DNA of 64,000 nt from Malania oleifera (taxonomy: Eukaryota > Streptophyta > Magnoliopsida > Santalales > Ximeniaceae), in contig NC_080422.1 of assembly GCF_029873635.1 (NCBI RefSeq), forward strand, positions 7,099,764-7,163,763. Reading direction: 5' to 3'. Below the pieces are notes generated by a model. That model ran no database searches and was not told the origin of the DNA. It was given only the letters and a program-made list of their open reading frames with translations. How positions within the stretch are numbered: the first letter of the stretch is position 1; the number at the start of each line of letters is the position of its first letter. Both the position numbers and the translations under genes were made by a program. Below, piece by piece: positions 38,161 to 48,974 of this stretch.

Positions 38161-38664
38161 AAAACTAAAGATTTCAAAAAATTCTCAGATGAGGGTCATT
38201 TCTTGGATAATTTTGTAGATTTGTAGAATAGACAAAACTGTTAGACTCTATTTGCATCCAAGATTTTGTGGAAGGGAAGGAAGTCAGAAGAAATAAAAAA
38301 AGAAAACAAATTAGAATTATTAAGATTCTTAGTTAACAATTTCAATAATAATTATTTTTAATTAATATTTAAATATTTTCTACTCAATAAAATAATAGAA
38401 GATTTTCCTATTTAATTAAATATAATCTTGCTATTAGTGTATATCTATAATGTATGACTGTTATATTAATTTATGATAAAAATAATATTTTTAACTAAAT
38501 TACAAAAATGTAATTTATTCCATGTGAAAATTTAAATTAATAAATGATTCTTCCCTCCAATAATTTAATTAATCATTATTATAATAAATTCCCTCCAATA
38601 ATTTAATTAATCATTATTATAATAAATAAATAAATAAGGAGAACACAAAAAATTTCATATGCAC

Positions 38665-38892
38665 AGCAAATCTTGCTACTTGGTGCAGCGAGATTTAAGC
38701 AAATCTCACTGCACCAACTAGCGAGATTTAAATGGCAGCCCAATATGGTCTAGACGTGTGGCAAGCAAGTCTCGCTAGACCAAGTAGCGAGATTTGCCTA
38801 TGTTTATCTTGGACGTGACACATGGCAAATCTCGCTACTTGGTTCAGCGAGATTTGTTTAAATCTCACTCAACTAAGTAGCGAGATTACGTT
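38665..38892 (-). repeat. Right terminal inverted repeat of MULE (inner part)
   Basis: Array of AAATCTCGCT...AGCGAGATTT hairpins, mirror of the left end. It is continued by 40852-40937 beyond the solo LTR. Confidence 0.82.
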
Positions 38893-40851
38893 TGTAGGCT
38901 TTTTGAGTCCAATCTCTATTTTGATGCTAACAAACCACCAGTATCTTATATGTGCATTTAGTGTGTGAACATGTTTCCAATTCGACACGAACATAAGATA
39001 CCGATAGATGGATGCCAGAAGAACTTGAAGAGCGATATTATCTGGCATATTTCATAAGGACAGGAGAGCAAAGAAGAAGAAGAAAAAGACATTTGTTTCA
39101 ATTTGTTTATGCATTTTAATTTTTATTATTCTGGTATGTAATAATGCATGCATATGCATGAAACGATTTGAATGCTCAGACAGAACCGTAGACAGACCTT
39201 AGGGCTATCTTCGGTCGATTGATGCCATGTTTTTTGGGGTAAAATAAAAAAGTCTAGACCTTAGATTGACCCTAGGTCCCTGCACATAATTTTGCTAAAA
39301 ATCAAGAAAAAATCTCAAGTTTGAAAGGGCTTCGAATGATCAAATTGTGTGCGTTGAAAACACCTCGATCGACTGAATGGCTGACTGGTCAACAAGTTCG
39401 ACTTGGTTTGGGTGACCAAACCAAATTGAACTGAGTGTCCCCGGGCGACCGAATCCTTGAGCGATCACTTTTCACCTTCCTCGGGCGCCCAAACTTCATG
39501 TTCAAGTATGCCTCGGGCGACCGAAAGTTGAAGTTTGGCATACCGAACTTTAGACCGGGTGACCAAATCGCGGTTTTTTGAAATTGCCTTTGATTTAGCA
39601 AACCAATCCCATATTCAGGCACTCGAAGTTCAAAAATTATCTTTTTCTTTTGTGTCTGTTCGGGCAACCGAACATATAGCTCAGTCGACTGAAACTCTCG
39701 GGTTGCCAATTTTTTACTAGGGTAATTAAGGTTAAAACTCAATTAAAATATTTCCAAAATTACCAATAGGTCCCCAACAGTCATAATTTTTAGAAAAACT
39801 ATAACCCCTTCATTTGTCAAAATCAATAACTTTGATTAGCCATTTTTTCTTTCTAATTTTATCCTAATCAAAGTTCCCCCAAAAACATTCTTATTGCAAA
39901 AACTCTTTCATTGGGGCAAATCTTTTACTCTCTGAATCTCTCTTTATTATTCTTAAGAAAATCTTTTCAAAGAGAGCATATATTTTATTTGGGCTTTTAC
40001 TTGCTTTGATTTGCACATAGATCTTCAAATGCATATATTTTGTTTTGTGCAAAGTTTTTGAAACTATAACCCTAGGTTCTCCTATGTCTTATTGAAACTA
40101 TTTTTGGAGAAATATTTGATTTAGGGTTTAAATCTTTGAAGTCTTCATCATACATATTATGTTCAAAAATTGGAAAAATATTTTGAGAAACACACTCTTA
40201 CTCTTTTAAGCATACATTTCATATCATATTAGAGTGTTTGCATTTAAGCCTAAATGTGTACATTTTGCTTGTATTTAGAAGCATAGTATTATGTACGAAA
40301 ATGGTTTTTATTGTAATGGTTGGGTTCAGCCTGGAATTGAACTGGGAAGTCTCAACTTGTAAGTGAGACTGGTTCAATTCCGCCCGAAAATTGAACTGGA
40401 GAGTCTCAGCCCCATATGTGAGACTAGTTTGGCTCAGCCTAGTAATTGAACTGAGGTTTTTCTCACTCCATAAGGAGAGAATGTAAAAGGCTTCTGCTCT
40501 GGGTTAGTGTAATCCTTGGGGGTATGCCCAAGGCGGGAATGTAGGCTGTTTTGGCCGAACCTTAATAACAAATCTTGTGTCTCTCTCCCTGTCTCATTTA
40601 AATTACTGCACTTTAAATTCAGTATGTGTATGCCTATTTATTTACTGTTATATTTAGTTGCATGCACACATTTACTTTGAATGAGATATACATGTATGCA
40701 TGAACCAAATAACTTAATTTTTTTATATACACACGTTTAATATTGAATGAGATATGATATGTGGTGAATTGAGGATACACTTAAATTAGTCGAAAAGTTT
40801 TTAAAACCCAATTCACCCCCCCCCCCTCTTAGGATCACACTAATTCCAACA
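38893..40851 (+). mobile_element. Solo Copia LTR (SIRE/Maximus-like) inside MULE end
   Basis: 1959 bp starting TGTAGGCTTTTTGAG and ending in a C-run followed by GATCACACTAATTCCAACA. The flanks ACGTT (38888-38892) and ATGTC (40852-40856) are best explained as a 5-bp duplication of ACGTC with one transition in each copy, because the left inverted repeat shows the uninterrupted GACGT. GGGCGACCGAA-like words recur at 39390-39700. Confidence 0.78.
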
Positions 40852-40947
40852 ATGTCAGAGTTACTCCAGAAATTATTTTCCCAAAAAAGGTATTATTTAA
40901 TATATTTAAAAAAAAAAGATAAACTGAGAAAAAACTCGATGGAGCAT

Positions 40948-41430
40948 ATATAGTTAACACCATGGCCATCCCTTTCTTAATTGTTCAGGAGTTGTATCTG
41001 AAAAATCTCTCCGGAAGAAATAGTTCAGCCTATATATGTCTATATTTAGGAGATTTCCATACAAAGGCTAGTGAATTCTATTTATACCTATTTTTTGATA
41101 GCAGATTGAACTCCTTTTTTTCCTTTTTACTCTTTAAATAAATTACTTTGGCTGTTGTTACATAGAATTATTGTATTTTAAATAAGAAATTCGCAAAAGA
41201 CTTGCCTCCAATATGATTGTGTATGCTATATGACTGCCCTCATCCATTTTATTTTTGGCTCTTGGTCCCAGCAAAATATTATTTGCCTACAAATAAAAGA
41301 ACATTAATTGGATGACCGTTTGATTGGAGTCTATAATTTAAATTTGAAAGTAAAAAAGAATAATTCCCAATCATTTGGTCAATAAAATTGTAACATGAGT
41401 AAGAATATATAATGGACTTGTTCTTGTCCC
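40948..41430. other. Spacer between MULE and gypsy integrase end
   Basis: AT-rich, no recognised feature. Confidence 0.4.
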
Positions 41431-41434
41431 TAAT

Positions 41435-41765
41435 AGGGCTAAGCCCTAGGTATATTGTGCCATTCAAAATATTGGAAAGAATTGGTCTAGTTGCCTATAG
41501 GTTAGCGTTACCCCCGGCACTATTAAGGATTCATGATGTATTTCACATGTCAATGTTGAAAAAGTACGCCCCAGATCCTTCACACGTGATTAGTTATGAA
41601 TCTTTATAAATCAAAGATACTTTATCCTATGATGAAGTGCCAGTTCAGATCTTAGACTGGAAGAAACATGAACTATGTACTAAAAAGATCCCATTGGTGA
41701 AAGTACTCTGGCGTAATCATGCAGTTGAGGAAGTTTCATGGGAATTAGAGGAAGAAATACACTAG
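41435..41765 (+). mobile_element. Gypsy integrase C-terminus / chromodomain part
   Basis: Part of the gypsy fossil. [36 protein letters not shown] and later VLWRNHAVEEVSWELE are diagnostic of chromovirus (Tekay/Del-like) elements. It is broken. Confidence 0.85.
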
Positions 41766-42122
41766 AGATACCCACACTTATTCAGTTACGCCTAGCACGA
41801 GGTAGGTAAGTATTTTGGTTGTATGATTAAGACTTGTTTAGGATAAGTTGTTTAGTTTAAATCTCTATGTATGTGGTATTTAATTTTAAATGGTTTTGGG
41901 AGAACTTTTGTTTGACTATTTGTAATCTCCCAAAGCCCGTATATGTAACCACGGTATTCTTCCGCCATAAGTGAGGATAATTAATAAAATTAGGATGGGG
42001 TAGCTATATGGGTGGCTGTCAGCTCTTTTACAGTGCGAGGTTACCATTTAATAGAATTCCATAGATGGAAAGAGTGCTACTTAGCAAATTTCGAAGACAA
42101 AATTTATATAAGGAGGGGAGGA

Positions 42123-42133
42123 TGTAAAGACTC

Positions 42134-42213
<80 letters not shown>

Positions 42214-43938
42214 GAAAAATGAGAAACTGGTTTGGTGCAGGACCAAACCTTCGACGGTTTGGTAAGCTTAGAGAAAATCGTCGACGGTTTTGAAATTACT
42301 AGGGCTTAGTAAAGGTAAAATGGTAAAAATCGGTTTGGTTAAAAACCAAATCATGAAACCATCGATGGTTTTGTCTGGGGTAGTAGCTTATAAATAGGTT
42401 TTCATCTCTTTTTTTTTGGAAAATCATAACTCTCTCTGCGCTGTGAATACCCTCTCTCTCTTTCTTCAATTTCTCCCTCAAATTTCAGCTAAATCGACAA
42501 TTAGATGCCATTTCGGGATCCTAGATTCGATCCTTAGCGGTTTAACTGGAGCAGATTCATGGTTTGGGGATCCTAGGCACCACTCCAGAGATAAGGTAAG
42601 GGGAATAGATTATGTCAGTTATTTTCAGAAAATTTAACCGATTAAATTGTAGTATTTGATTACAAGAATAATACATATAATTTTCTGAGTATTCAGACAT
42701 ATGGAAATAGAAATTTTGAAATTATTATTATATGTATGTTTTGGGAAAGACCGAGTATTTGAGTTTCAGAAAAACCCTAGAGATGATTATACCATTATTT
42801 TCAGCAGATGAATATAGTTATCCCAGGCAGATTATTATGTTATGAATTATCACTCAAATTGTGTGGCATGAGTAATGAATATGTTACAGAATAAATAAAC
42901 CTGTTAAAATATTTTATGAAAATATACAGCAAAGTATAGTTTTACACAGAATTATGATATGATAGATTTTTATAGAGTTATGAAATAACAGTTCATACAA
43001 CTTTATGCCGAATTTAGTTCAGATGACTTTATGCCGAATTCCGTTTAGATGACTTAATACCGAATTCAATTCAAACGACTTATGCCGAGATATGAAATGA
43101 CAGTTTTATACATAAATATGACCTGTCAGATTTTATACAGACTTATGAAAATGCGATCCAGTTATAATTTTCTTAGATATAAACAGTATTATATGATATA
43201 AGAACCTTGATGCACCAATTATATTCAGAGCAAAGTATCGTTGCTAGTCAGATCAGTCAGTATCACCATACTACTCAGATAGAGTGTTGGTGTATGGATA
43301 GTCGATTGTGCCCAGAGAAGAGTACTGTACCCCTCCTGGTAGTCCGGATTAGGTTGGGTAGGCCAATCGTACTTACAGATGCGTTATGTTTGGCTTAGCG
43401 TGGTAGGCCAACCATTGCTAAGTCCCACCTACGGGCCACACAACATGATCATGTGGGGTTATTACATGATATTATATGATTGTCCATTCAGGGGAAAATT
43501 CTTTTATGTATAGATATAACATATGATTTACATATATAGAGAAACTTACTACGATGTAGTATGCTTATGTTGAAAAGTATGTATTTTCCAAACATATATA
43601 TACGAGTACAAATTTACATGATATATCAGTTAAAGTTAACCATTTATAGGATATGTTTATGATACACTAAAACTCATGTTGCCACACACTGGCGATAATC
43701 TATTCCGTCTTACTGAGAAGTTTCTCACTCCTATAATTCTAACATTTCATAAAATCTAGGGAGCCGAGTTTAGGGAGCTCCGGGGTAGAACTATTTATTT
43801 TTGGTTTGAAGTTAGTGCTGGTGAGACTCTAATGTGTACATGTTTTATGTTATGTGTGTCTGGGATGTATTCAGGATTTTTTGGGATTTATGTATGTAAT
43901 TATGGTGACATTAGAACTCGGGTATTGTATTTGGGGTT

Positions 43939-43978
<40 letters not shown>

Positions 43979-44118
43979 TGCTTTTGCCATGTTGTTTAAT
44001 ATGAGATATGGACAGGTGTCCCAGTACTCCACTTTGGGTATGGGTCGGTATAGTTATGGTTTCAAAGATATACGTAGGTAGATAGCACTCTGAGCCCCAC
44101 CGGATTCGGGGCGCTACA
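42123..44118 (+). repeat. Right gypsy LTR
   Basis: 1996-bp LTR starting TGTAAAGACTCG and ending GGGGCGCTACA. It has an (AAT)n array of about 25 units (42135-42211), GTCGACGG-like words (42245-42370), a TATA-like CTTATAAATAGG, a small array with ATGCCGAATT (43000-43090) and a (TA)n tract (43946-43975). Confidence 0.9.
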
Positions 44119-46373
44119 TTTTTGGCTCAACAAAGTTTTCAACTTGTTGACCTTAGTTATACTTTTTGTAGCAATCAACATGTCATCCACATAAAGTAAT
44201 AGAAAAATAAATGAACCATCATCAACGTTCTTCACATAAACACAACAATCATACTTACATCTCCTATAGCCAATCTAGATCATGTAGGAGTCAAACCGCT
44301 TGTATCACTACCTCGGAGACTACTTTAGTCCGTAAAGTGACTTCCTCAGTTTTCATACCCAATATTCCTATCCAGGTTGACTGAAACCTTCTGGTTGTTC
44401 CATGTAAATCAGCTCCTCTAAATCACGAAAAACGTTGTTTTTATGTCTATTTGCTCCAAATGCATATTGAAATGCGCTACCAATCCTAACACTACCCTGA
44501 TGGACATGTTTTGACCACAGAGGAGAAGATCTCATCATAATCAATCCCTTTCCTCTGTGAGCAACCCTTTGCTACTAACCGAACCTTTAACTTTTCTCCT
44601 TCTTTTTCTGATACCGCTTCTTTCTTTCTATATGCCCATTTGCAACCTATCGCTCTCTTCCCCTTTGAAAGCTTCACTAACTCCCATGTCTAGTTCTTAT
44701 GTAAAGACTCCATCTCTTCCACCATAATAGCCATCCATATACTTTTCTCTTGACTGTGCACCGCCTCTTGAAAAGTAGTAGGATACCCGCTACTAGTCAT
44801 GAGTGCATAAAAAATCATATCATCAAATCCATACCTAGGAGGTGGCCTGATAGTGCATCTAGGCCTGTCTATAGCTATACTGTGATGCTACTGGTGGTCT
44901 CCTGAGTTAGGACTCCCTACATTTTGAATATTTTCATCTCTGCCATAAGTCTCTAACTCCAACTACACTACATGCTCATTGTTGCTGCAGTTTTCTGCCA
45001 TATGTATCTCTTCTTCTTCTTGAGTACGTTGCATCTTCTCACTATAAACATGTACATAGGTTGTACGTCCAAACACTCTCAAACCAGAGTAGTCTACCGC
45101 ATTGCCTGTCTACACCTCCTCTGCAAATTTCTCATCTAGTGGTGCCTTTGATGATCTGTTAATCATGAAACACGCCCTATTTTTTGCATCTGCCCATAAG
45201 TTCTTTGCAAGCCCTGCATTGAACCTGAGACACCGAGCTCTTTCAACAATTGTTCTGCTCATCCTCTCCGCCACACCATTTTGTTGTAGTGTCTCGCGTA
45301 CTGTGAAATGTCTCCTAATGTCATGCTGCTCGCACAACTCCATGAACCTTGTATCTGTGTACTTAGTACCATTGTTAGACCTGAAGCATTTGATTTTCCT
45401 CGTCTGATTTTCCATTTCAGATTTCCACAATTTGAACTTGGCAAACGTATCTGACTTGTGCCGCATGAAATACACCTAGACCTTTGGTGAGTCATCATCA
45501 ATAAAAATCACGAAATACATATGTCCTCCTCGTGATACTACCCTTGCTGGCCCCCAAACATATGGATGAATGTAGTGAAGAATTCCCTTTATCTTGTGCA
45601 TGACTGTTATGAACTGCACCCTATTCTATTTCCCAAGCACACAATACCTATAGAAATTCATCTTGCATGTTTCGACACCCTTCAAAATATTTCTCTTATG
45701 AAACTCCATCATCTCACGCTCACCCATATGCCCTAATCACATATGCCACAAGACAGTACTATCTGATTCAGACTCTACAACTGTAGCTCCACCTACAATA
45801 GTGGTACCTAACAGTATATAGATATTCTTTGGTAATTTCTACCCTTTCATCATAGTTAGGACACCTTTACTCACCTTCATTATCCATCTTTTAGACTTGT
45901 AACTAAACCCATTACAATCTAAAGTGCCCAATAAAATAAGATTCGTCCTTAACTCCGGTATATGCCTAACATCACACAATGTTCTCACAACACCATCAAA
46001 CATTTTGATTATGATATTCCTTATTCTGACAATTTTGTATAAAACACAATTTCCTATTAGAATAAAACCAGAATTTACCAACCTGTAGGTGGTGAACCAC
46101 TTTTTGTTTGATGTCATGTGATAGGAACACGCCGAATCTAAGATCCAAGAATCTGTGAAAAGATTTGAACCAAACGATACAGAAAGCATATCCCCGTCAC
46201 CGCTCTCTTAGTATCCTTCTTCCACTACATTCGCAGATTTTGATGAACCCTCTTTATTTTTTTTCATTCTCTTTATTCCTATCTGGAAAATTTGGTTTTA
46301 TATGCCCTTTTTGCCTGCACTTAGAACACCGTACGTCCTTCCTCTTCCTGCAGCTTAGCTTGCTTGTTTTTTC

Positions 46374-46429
46374 TTAGCATGCTTTCTCTGCATATGTGTT
46401 CCACTTAATATGAGTGATATACTACAACA
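46374..46429 (-). repeat. Remnant of Copia 5' LTR
   Basis: It resembles the start of the LTR at 24116-24618 (GTGTTCCACTTAATATGAGT versus GTGTGCCACTAAATATGAAT on the plus strand) and abuts the CATAG duplication. Confidence 0.75.
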
Positions 46430-46434
46430 CATAG

Positions 46435-48420
46435 CAATAAAACCAAATAAAAATTAAGATTTTACTTCTACGACTTTAAAATTTATTTCTATAAGCAAAA
46501 AAAAAAAAAATCTATTAAATCAAACATGAGTATATTGGATGTCAAAATTACTCAAATACTTAAAACTCCAATATATAGCATATATTGAAGCTTCACACAA
46601 CAAAAAAAAAAAAAAAAAAATCTAAAACCTCAATTTTGATTTGGGAAGTTTATTAGCACATGTTTAGATGGGGAATATTGAAATTTGAAATTAGCTTATC
46701 ACCTTTGGGGAAATGATTGAACATAAATGGCCCTAGTGTGTGGTCACGTAGAATGCCTACTTCTGGACCTCTTCATCTCCTTTATTCATCATGTGCCCTG
46801 TTTGGTATAAATTAATGTTTGGTTTTTTTTGCCTGCAGGGTCTTTTGCAGATGAGGATATACACAGGTTTCTTGATAGGGTTCCTGTTAAGTGGCAAATT
46901 AAATTAAAAAGACCGATAAAAGAAATAAAAATAAAAATAAAAATTATCTACATCAAATAGTAGTGAAAATGAAAATTTATTCTAATATGATGCAAAATTA
47001 AAAAATTAAAATTAAAATTAAAATTCCTTATATGTAAAATTAAAATTTTGTTAATTGATTAGTTATACATTTTATTTTCTTTCTTATTTTTCTTGATAAC
47101 CAAAAAAAAGTGGATTTTATATGTTTTTCTTTTATTTCTCTTATATTTTCAGAGTTTCAAATAGGTTCTTAAGGAATAAATATATTTACTTTTCTTGATA
47201 ACCAAATAAGGAAAAAAGTGGATTTTATATGTTTTTCTTTTATTCCTCTTATATTTTTGGAGTTTCACACAAGTTTTTAAGGAATAAATAATTTTTATGG
47301 AGTTACATGCAAGTAATCTCATTTGTTTTTCAAATAAGTCATCAAAACCGACAAAAAAATATTTAAAATGGACCTAAAATTGTATAATATTAAAATTGAT
47401 AAATGAAAAACTCAAAATTTATGCTACCAAATATAACATAATGGCAATTGACCACCTTAGTCATCTTAAAGTTTCGTTCAACAACTTTAGTCAAATTAAT
47501 TAGATATTATTAACAATTTGAATAAAACATCAAAAGAATTGCATATTATTGGATCCAAAATATTTTGAAGTATTTAAATTATTTAAAACTTGAAAAAAAT
47601 ATGAAGAAAAAAGGGAGAAAGGATGAAAGAATTTTTTTTTTGGGCATTCAATTTTCAAAAAAAAAAAAAGAACAAAAAAAAAAAAGTGATACATAGTAAT
47701 AAATTAATGAAAGAAATCATATTTTATTCATCATTAAAATTTTAAAATTCAAATTACTTTAAGTTCGGAAATATCCTTCCGGAAAATCATGATATGCTTT
47801 TCGGGACCACCGTATTTTTATTTTTCTTGATATATGGATTTTATCAACACATAAAATAAACTATCGGAGTGGCATAACGAAAGCGTGGTGGGCTTATGCA
47901 GCACTCAATAAATGGCTGCTAAGATTATTCTTTCATTTTAGGGTTTTGAGTTGGTTTCATTTGTGGTGTCCCACACGTGTGGAATGTTCTCTAGGGATTT
48001 TAGGCAAATCCAAAGCTCCCAGGGGTCAATCTGGCTCCCCTGCAGGGCAGCAACCCCCACCCCCTCTGCTTCATCTCTTCTAGTGAGGACCCCCAACAGC
48101 CATCACCAAGCATGTGTGCATAAACATTAGTGATTGGACTTTTTAGCCACTTCCTCTTATTCTATATAGAGCTAGAGTGGATCAATTACCCCCCGTTTGG
48201 AAACCCTTTAAAAAAAAAAAATTATTTATAGCACTTATAGCATAAAATAAGTACTTTTACGGAAAAAAAAAAAAAAAAAAACGGCATTTAGCTTAGTAAT
48301 TGCAAAAAGTGCTTTTTGAGCATTGTTTAAGTGAATTTTGAGAAGTAATTTAAAACAACTTTTTCACCACTTATAAGTGAAACTGTTCGCGGAATCAATT
48401 TTGTAAGTATAAGAGAATTT
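46435..48420. other. AT-rich spacer
   Basis: Mostly structureless AT-rich DNA with poly(A)/poly(T) runs. It holds a two-copy tandem duplication (47091-47300, 102-bp offset, keyed by CTTGATAACCAAA) and a tRNA-like scrap at 47863-47900. No gene is supported. Confidence 0.5.
47863..47900 (+). pseudogene. Initiator tRNA-Met 5'-half scrap
   Basis: ATCGGAGTGGCATAACGAAA then GCGTGGTGGGCTTATG aligns with the first 36 or so bases of the intact tRNA at 55033, with mainly transition differences. It stops in the anticodon loop, so it is a truncated copy and not a gene. Confidence 0.55.
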
Positions 48421-48970
48421 AGTGGTTGTTTTATAATTTTAAAAATAGAGTAGAATATAATCATATATTATATTATTTTATTTAATAATATATTAATTAT
48501 TACTAAAACATAATTCATTTTTGGAACAAAGAAGAAGAATCATTTATTAATTTAAATAATATTAAAAATTAAAAATTTTGATTTAATTAGTAATATTATT
48601 TTAACATAAATTAATATTGTAATCATATGTTATAAATATAAATTAAGAATAAGATTATTGTTAATAAAAAAATAATAATATTATACTATTTTAACTTTAA
48701 AAAGTACTGAATATTAATTAAAAATAAAGGTTACTGTAATTATGAATTAAATTTTTAATTAAAAATTAATCATATATTATTTTCCCACGCATTATAACTA
48801 TTACTTATTAATAAAATATGATTGAATCCTAGAATGAAGAAAAAAAAACCATATAGAAATTTAGAAAGAACATTAAATAAACTAAAATTTTTAATTTAGT
48901 TATTAGTGATATTTTTAACATAAATTCATGTGATAATCATATGTTCTAATTGGAATTAATAACAAGATTT
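48420..48970. repeat. AT-rich repeat, left part
   Basis: Contains AAATTAATATTGTAATCATATG and AAGATTATTGTTAAT words shared with 32780-33480 and 52470-53340. It appears continuous with 52470 onward once the LTR-like block between is removed. Confidence 0.55.
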
Positions 48971-48974
48971 AGTT

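Larger units (their letters stand above)
31704..40937 (+). mobile_element. Mutator-like element (Pack-MULE-like) with nested insertions
   Basis: Bounded by an exact 10-bp direct repeat GATGGAGCAT (31694-31703 and 40938-40947), the length expected for Mutator-like target duplications. Ends are long inverted repeats starting GAGTTTTTTC(C/T)CAGTTTATC, extending over 300 bp into arrays of AATCTCGCT/AGCGAGATT hairpins. Inside, left to right: AT-rich DNA (32.8-33.5 kb), a 4 x 125-bp minisatellite, a solo LTR (34355-36372), a MuDR-like N-terminal reading, an EF-hand gene piece, a gypsy protease-region scrap, and, within the right inverted repeat, a second solo LTR (38893-40851). Without the LTRs it is about 5.2 kb. 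No transposase DDE core is visible, so it is non-autonomous or decayed. Confidence 0.85.
25610..44123 (+). mobile_element. Ty3/gypsy chromovirus (Tekay/Del-like) nested in Copia
   Basis: A plus-strand gypsy fossil between TTTTT target duplications (25610-25614 and 44119-44123), so the element itself is 25615-44118. A left LTR part (25615-about 26065) matches the start of the full right LTR (42123-44118). Just before the right LTR are the C-terminal integrase and chromodomain-like region (about 41435-41765; LSPRYIVPF and VAYRLALPP, later VLWRNHAVEEVSWELE) and the purine tract AAGGAGGGGAGGA. Between these parts lie about 15 kb of other DNA with later insertions. The element is broken beyond function. 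The LTR parts are clearly diverged, so the insertion is not recent. Confidence 0.85.
24116..46429 (-). mobile_element. Copia element split by a nested gypsy element
   Basis: A Ty1/Copia fossil on the minus strand, flanked by an exact 5-bp target duplication CATAG (24111-24115 and 46430-46434). Its terminal sequences are TGTTGTAGTATG-type at the LTR start and GTGCACAACA at the LTR end. Parts seen from right to left are a gag zinc-knuckle region (about 46370-46220), protease (46189-45840), integrase (45475-45110), and reverse transcriptase (from 44680 down to 44124, continuing at 25609). The rest of reverse transcriptase and RNase H run to about 24630, followed by a purine tract and the 3' LTR. 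The reverse transcriptase region is interrupted by a gypsy element. Without the nested DNA about 3.8 kb remain. It is broken, with many defects. Confidence 0.9.

Noticed and set aside
42012-42293. Open frames of poly-N or poly-Y type over the AAT array
   Set aside because: Translation of a trinucleotide microsatellite within an LTR.
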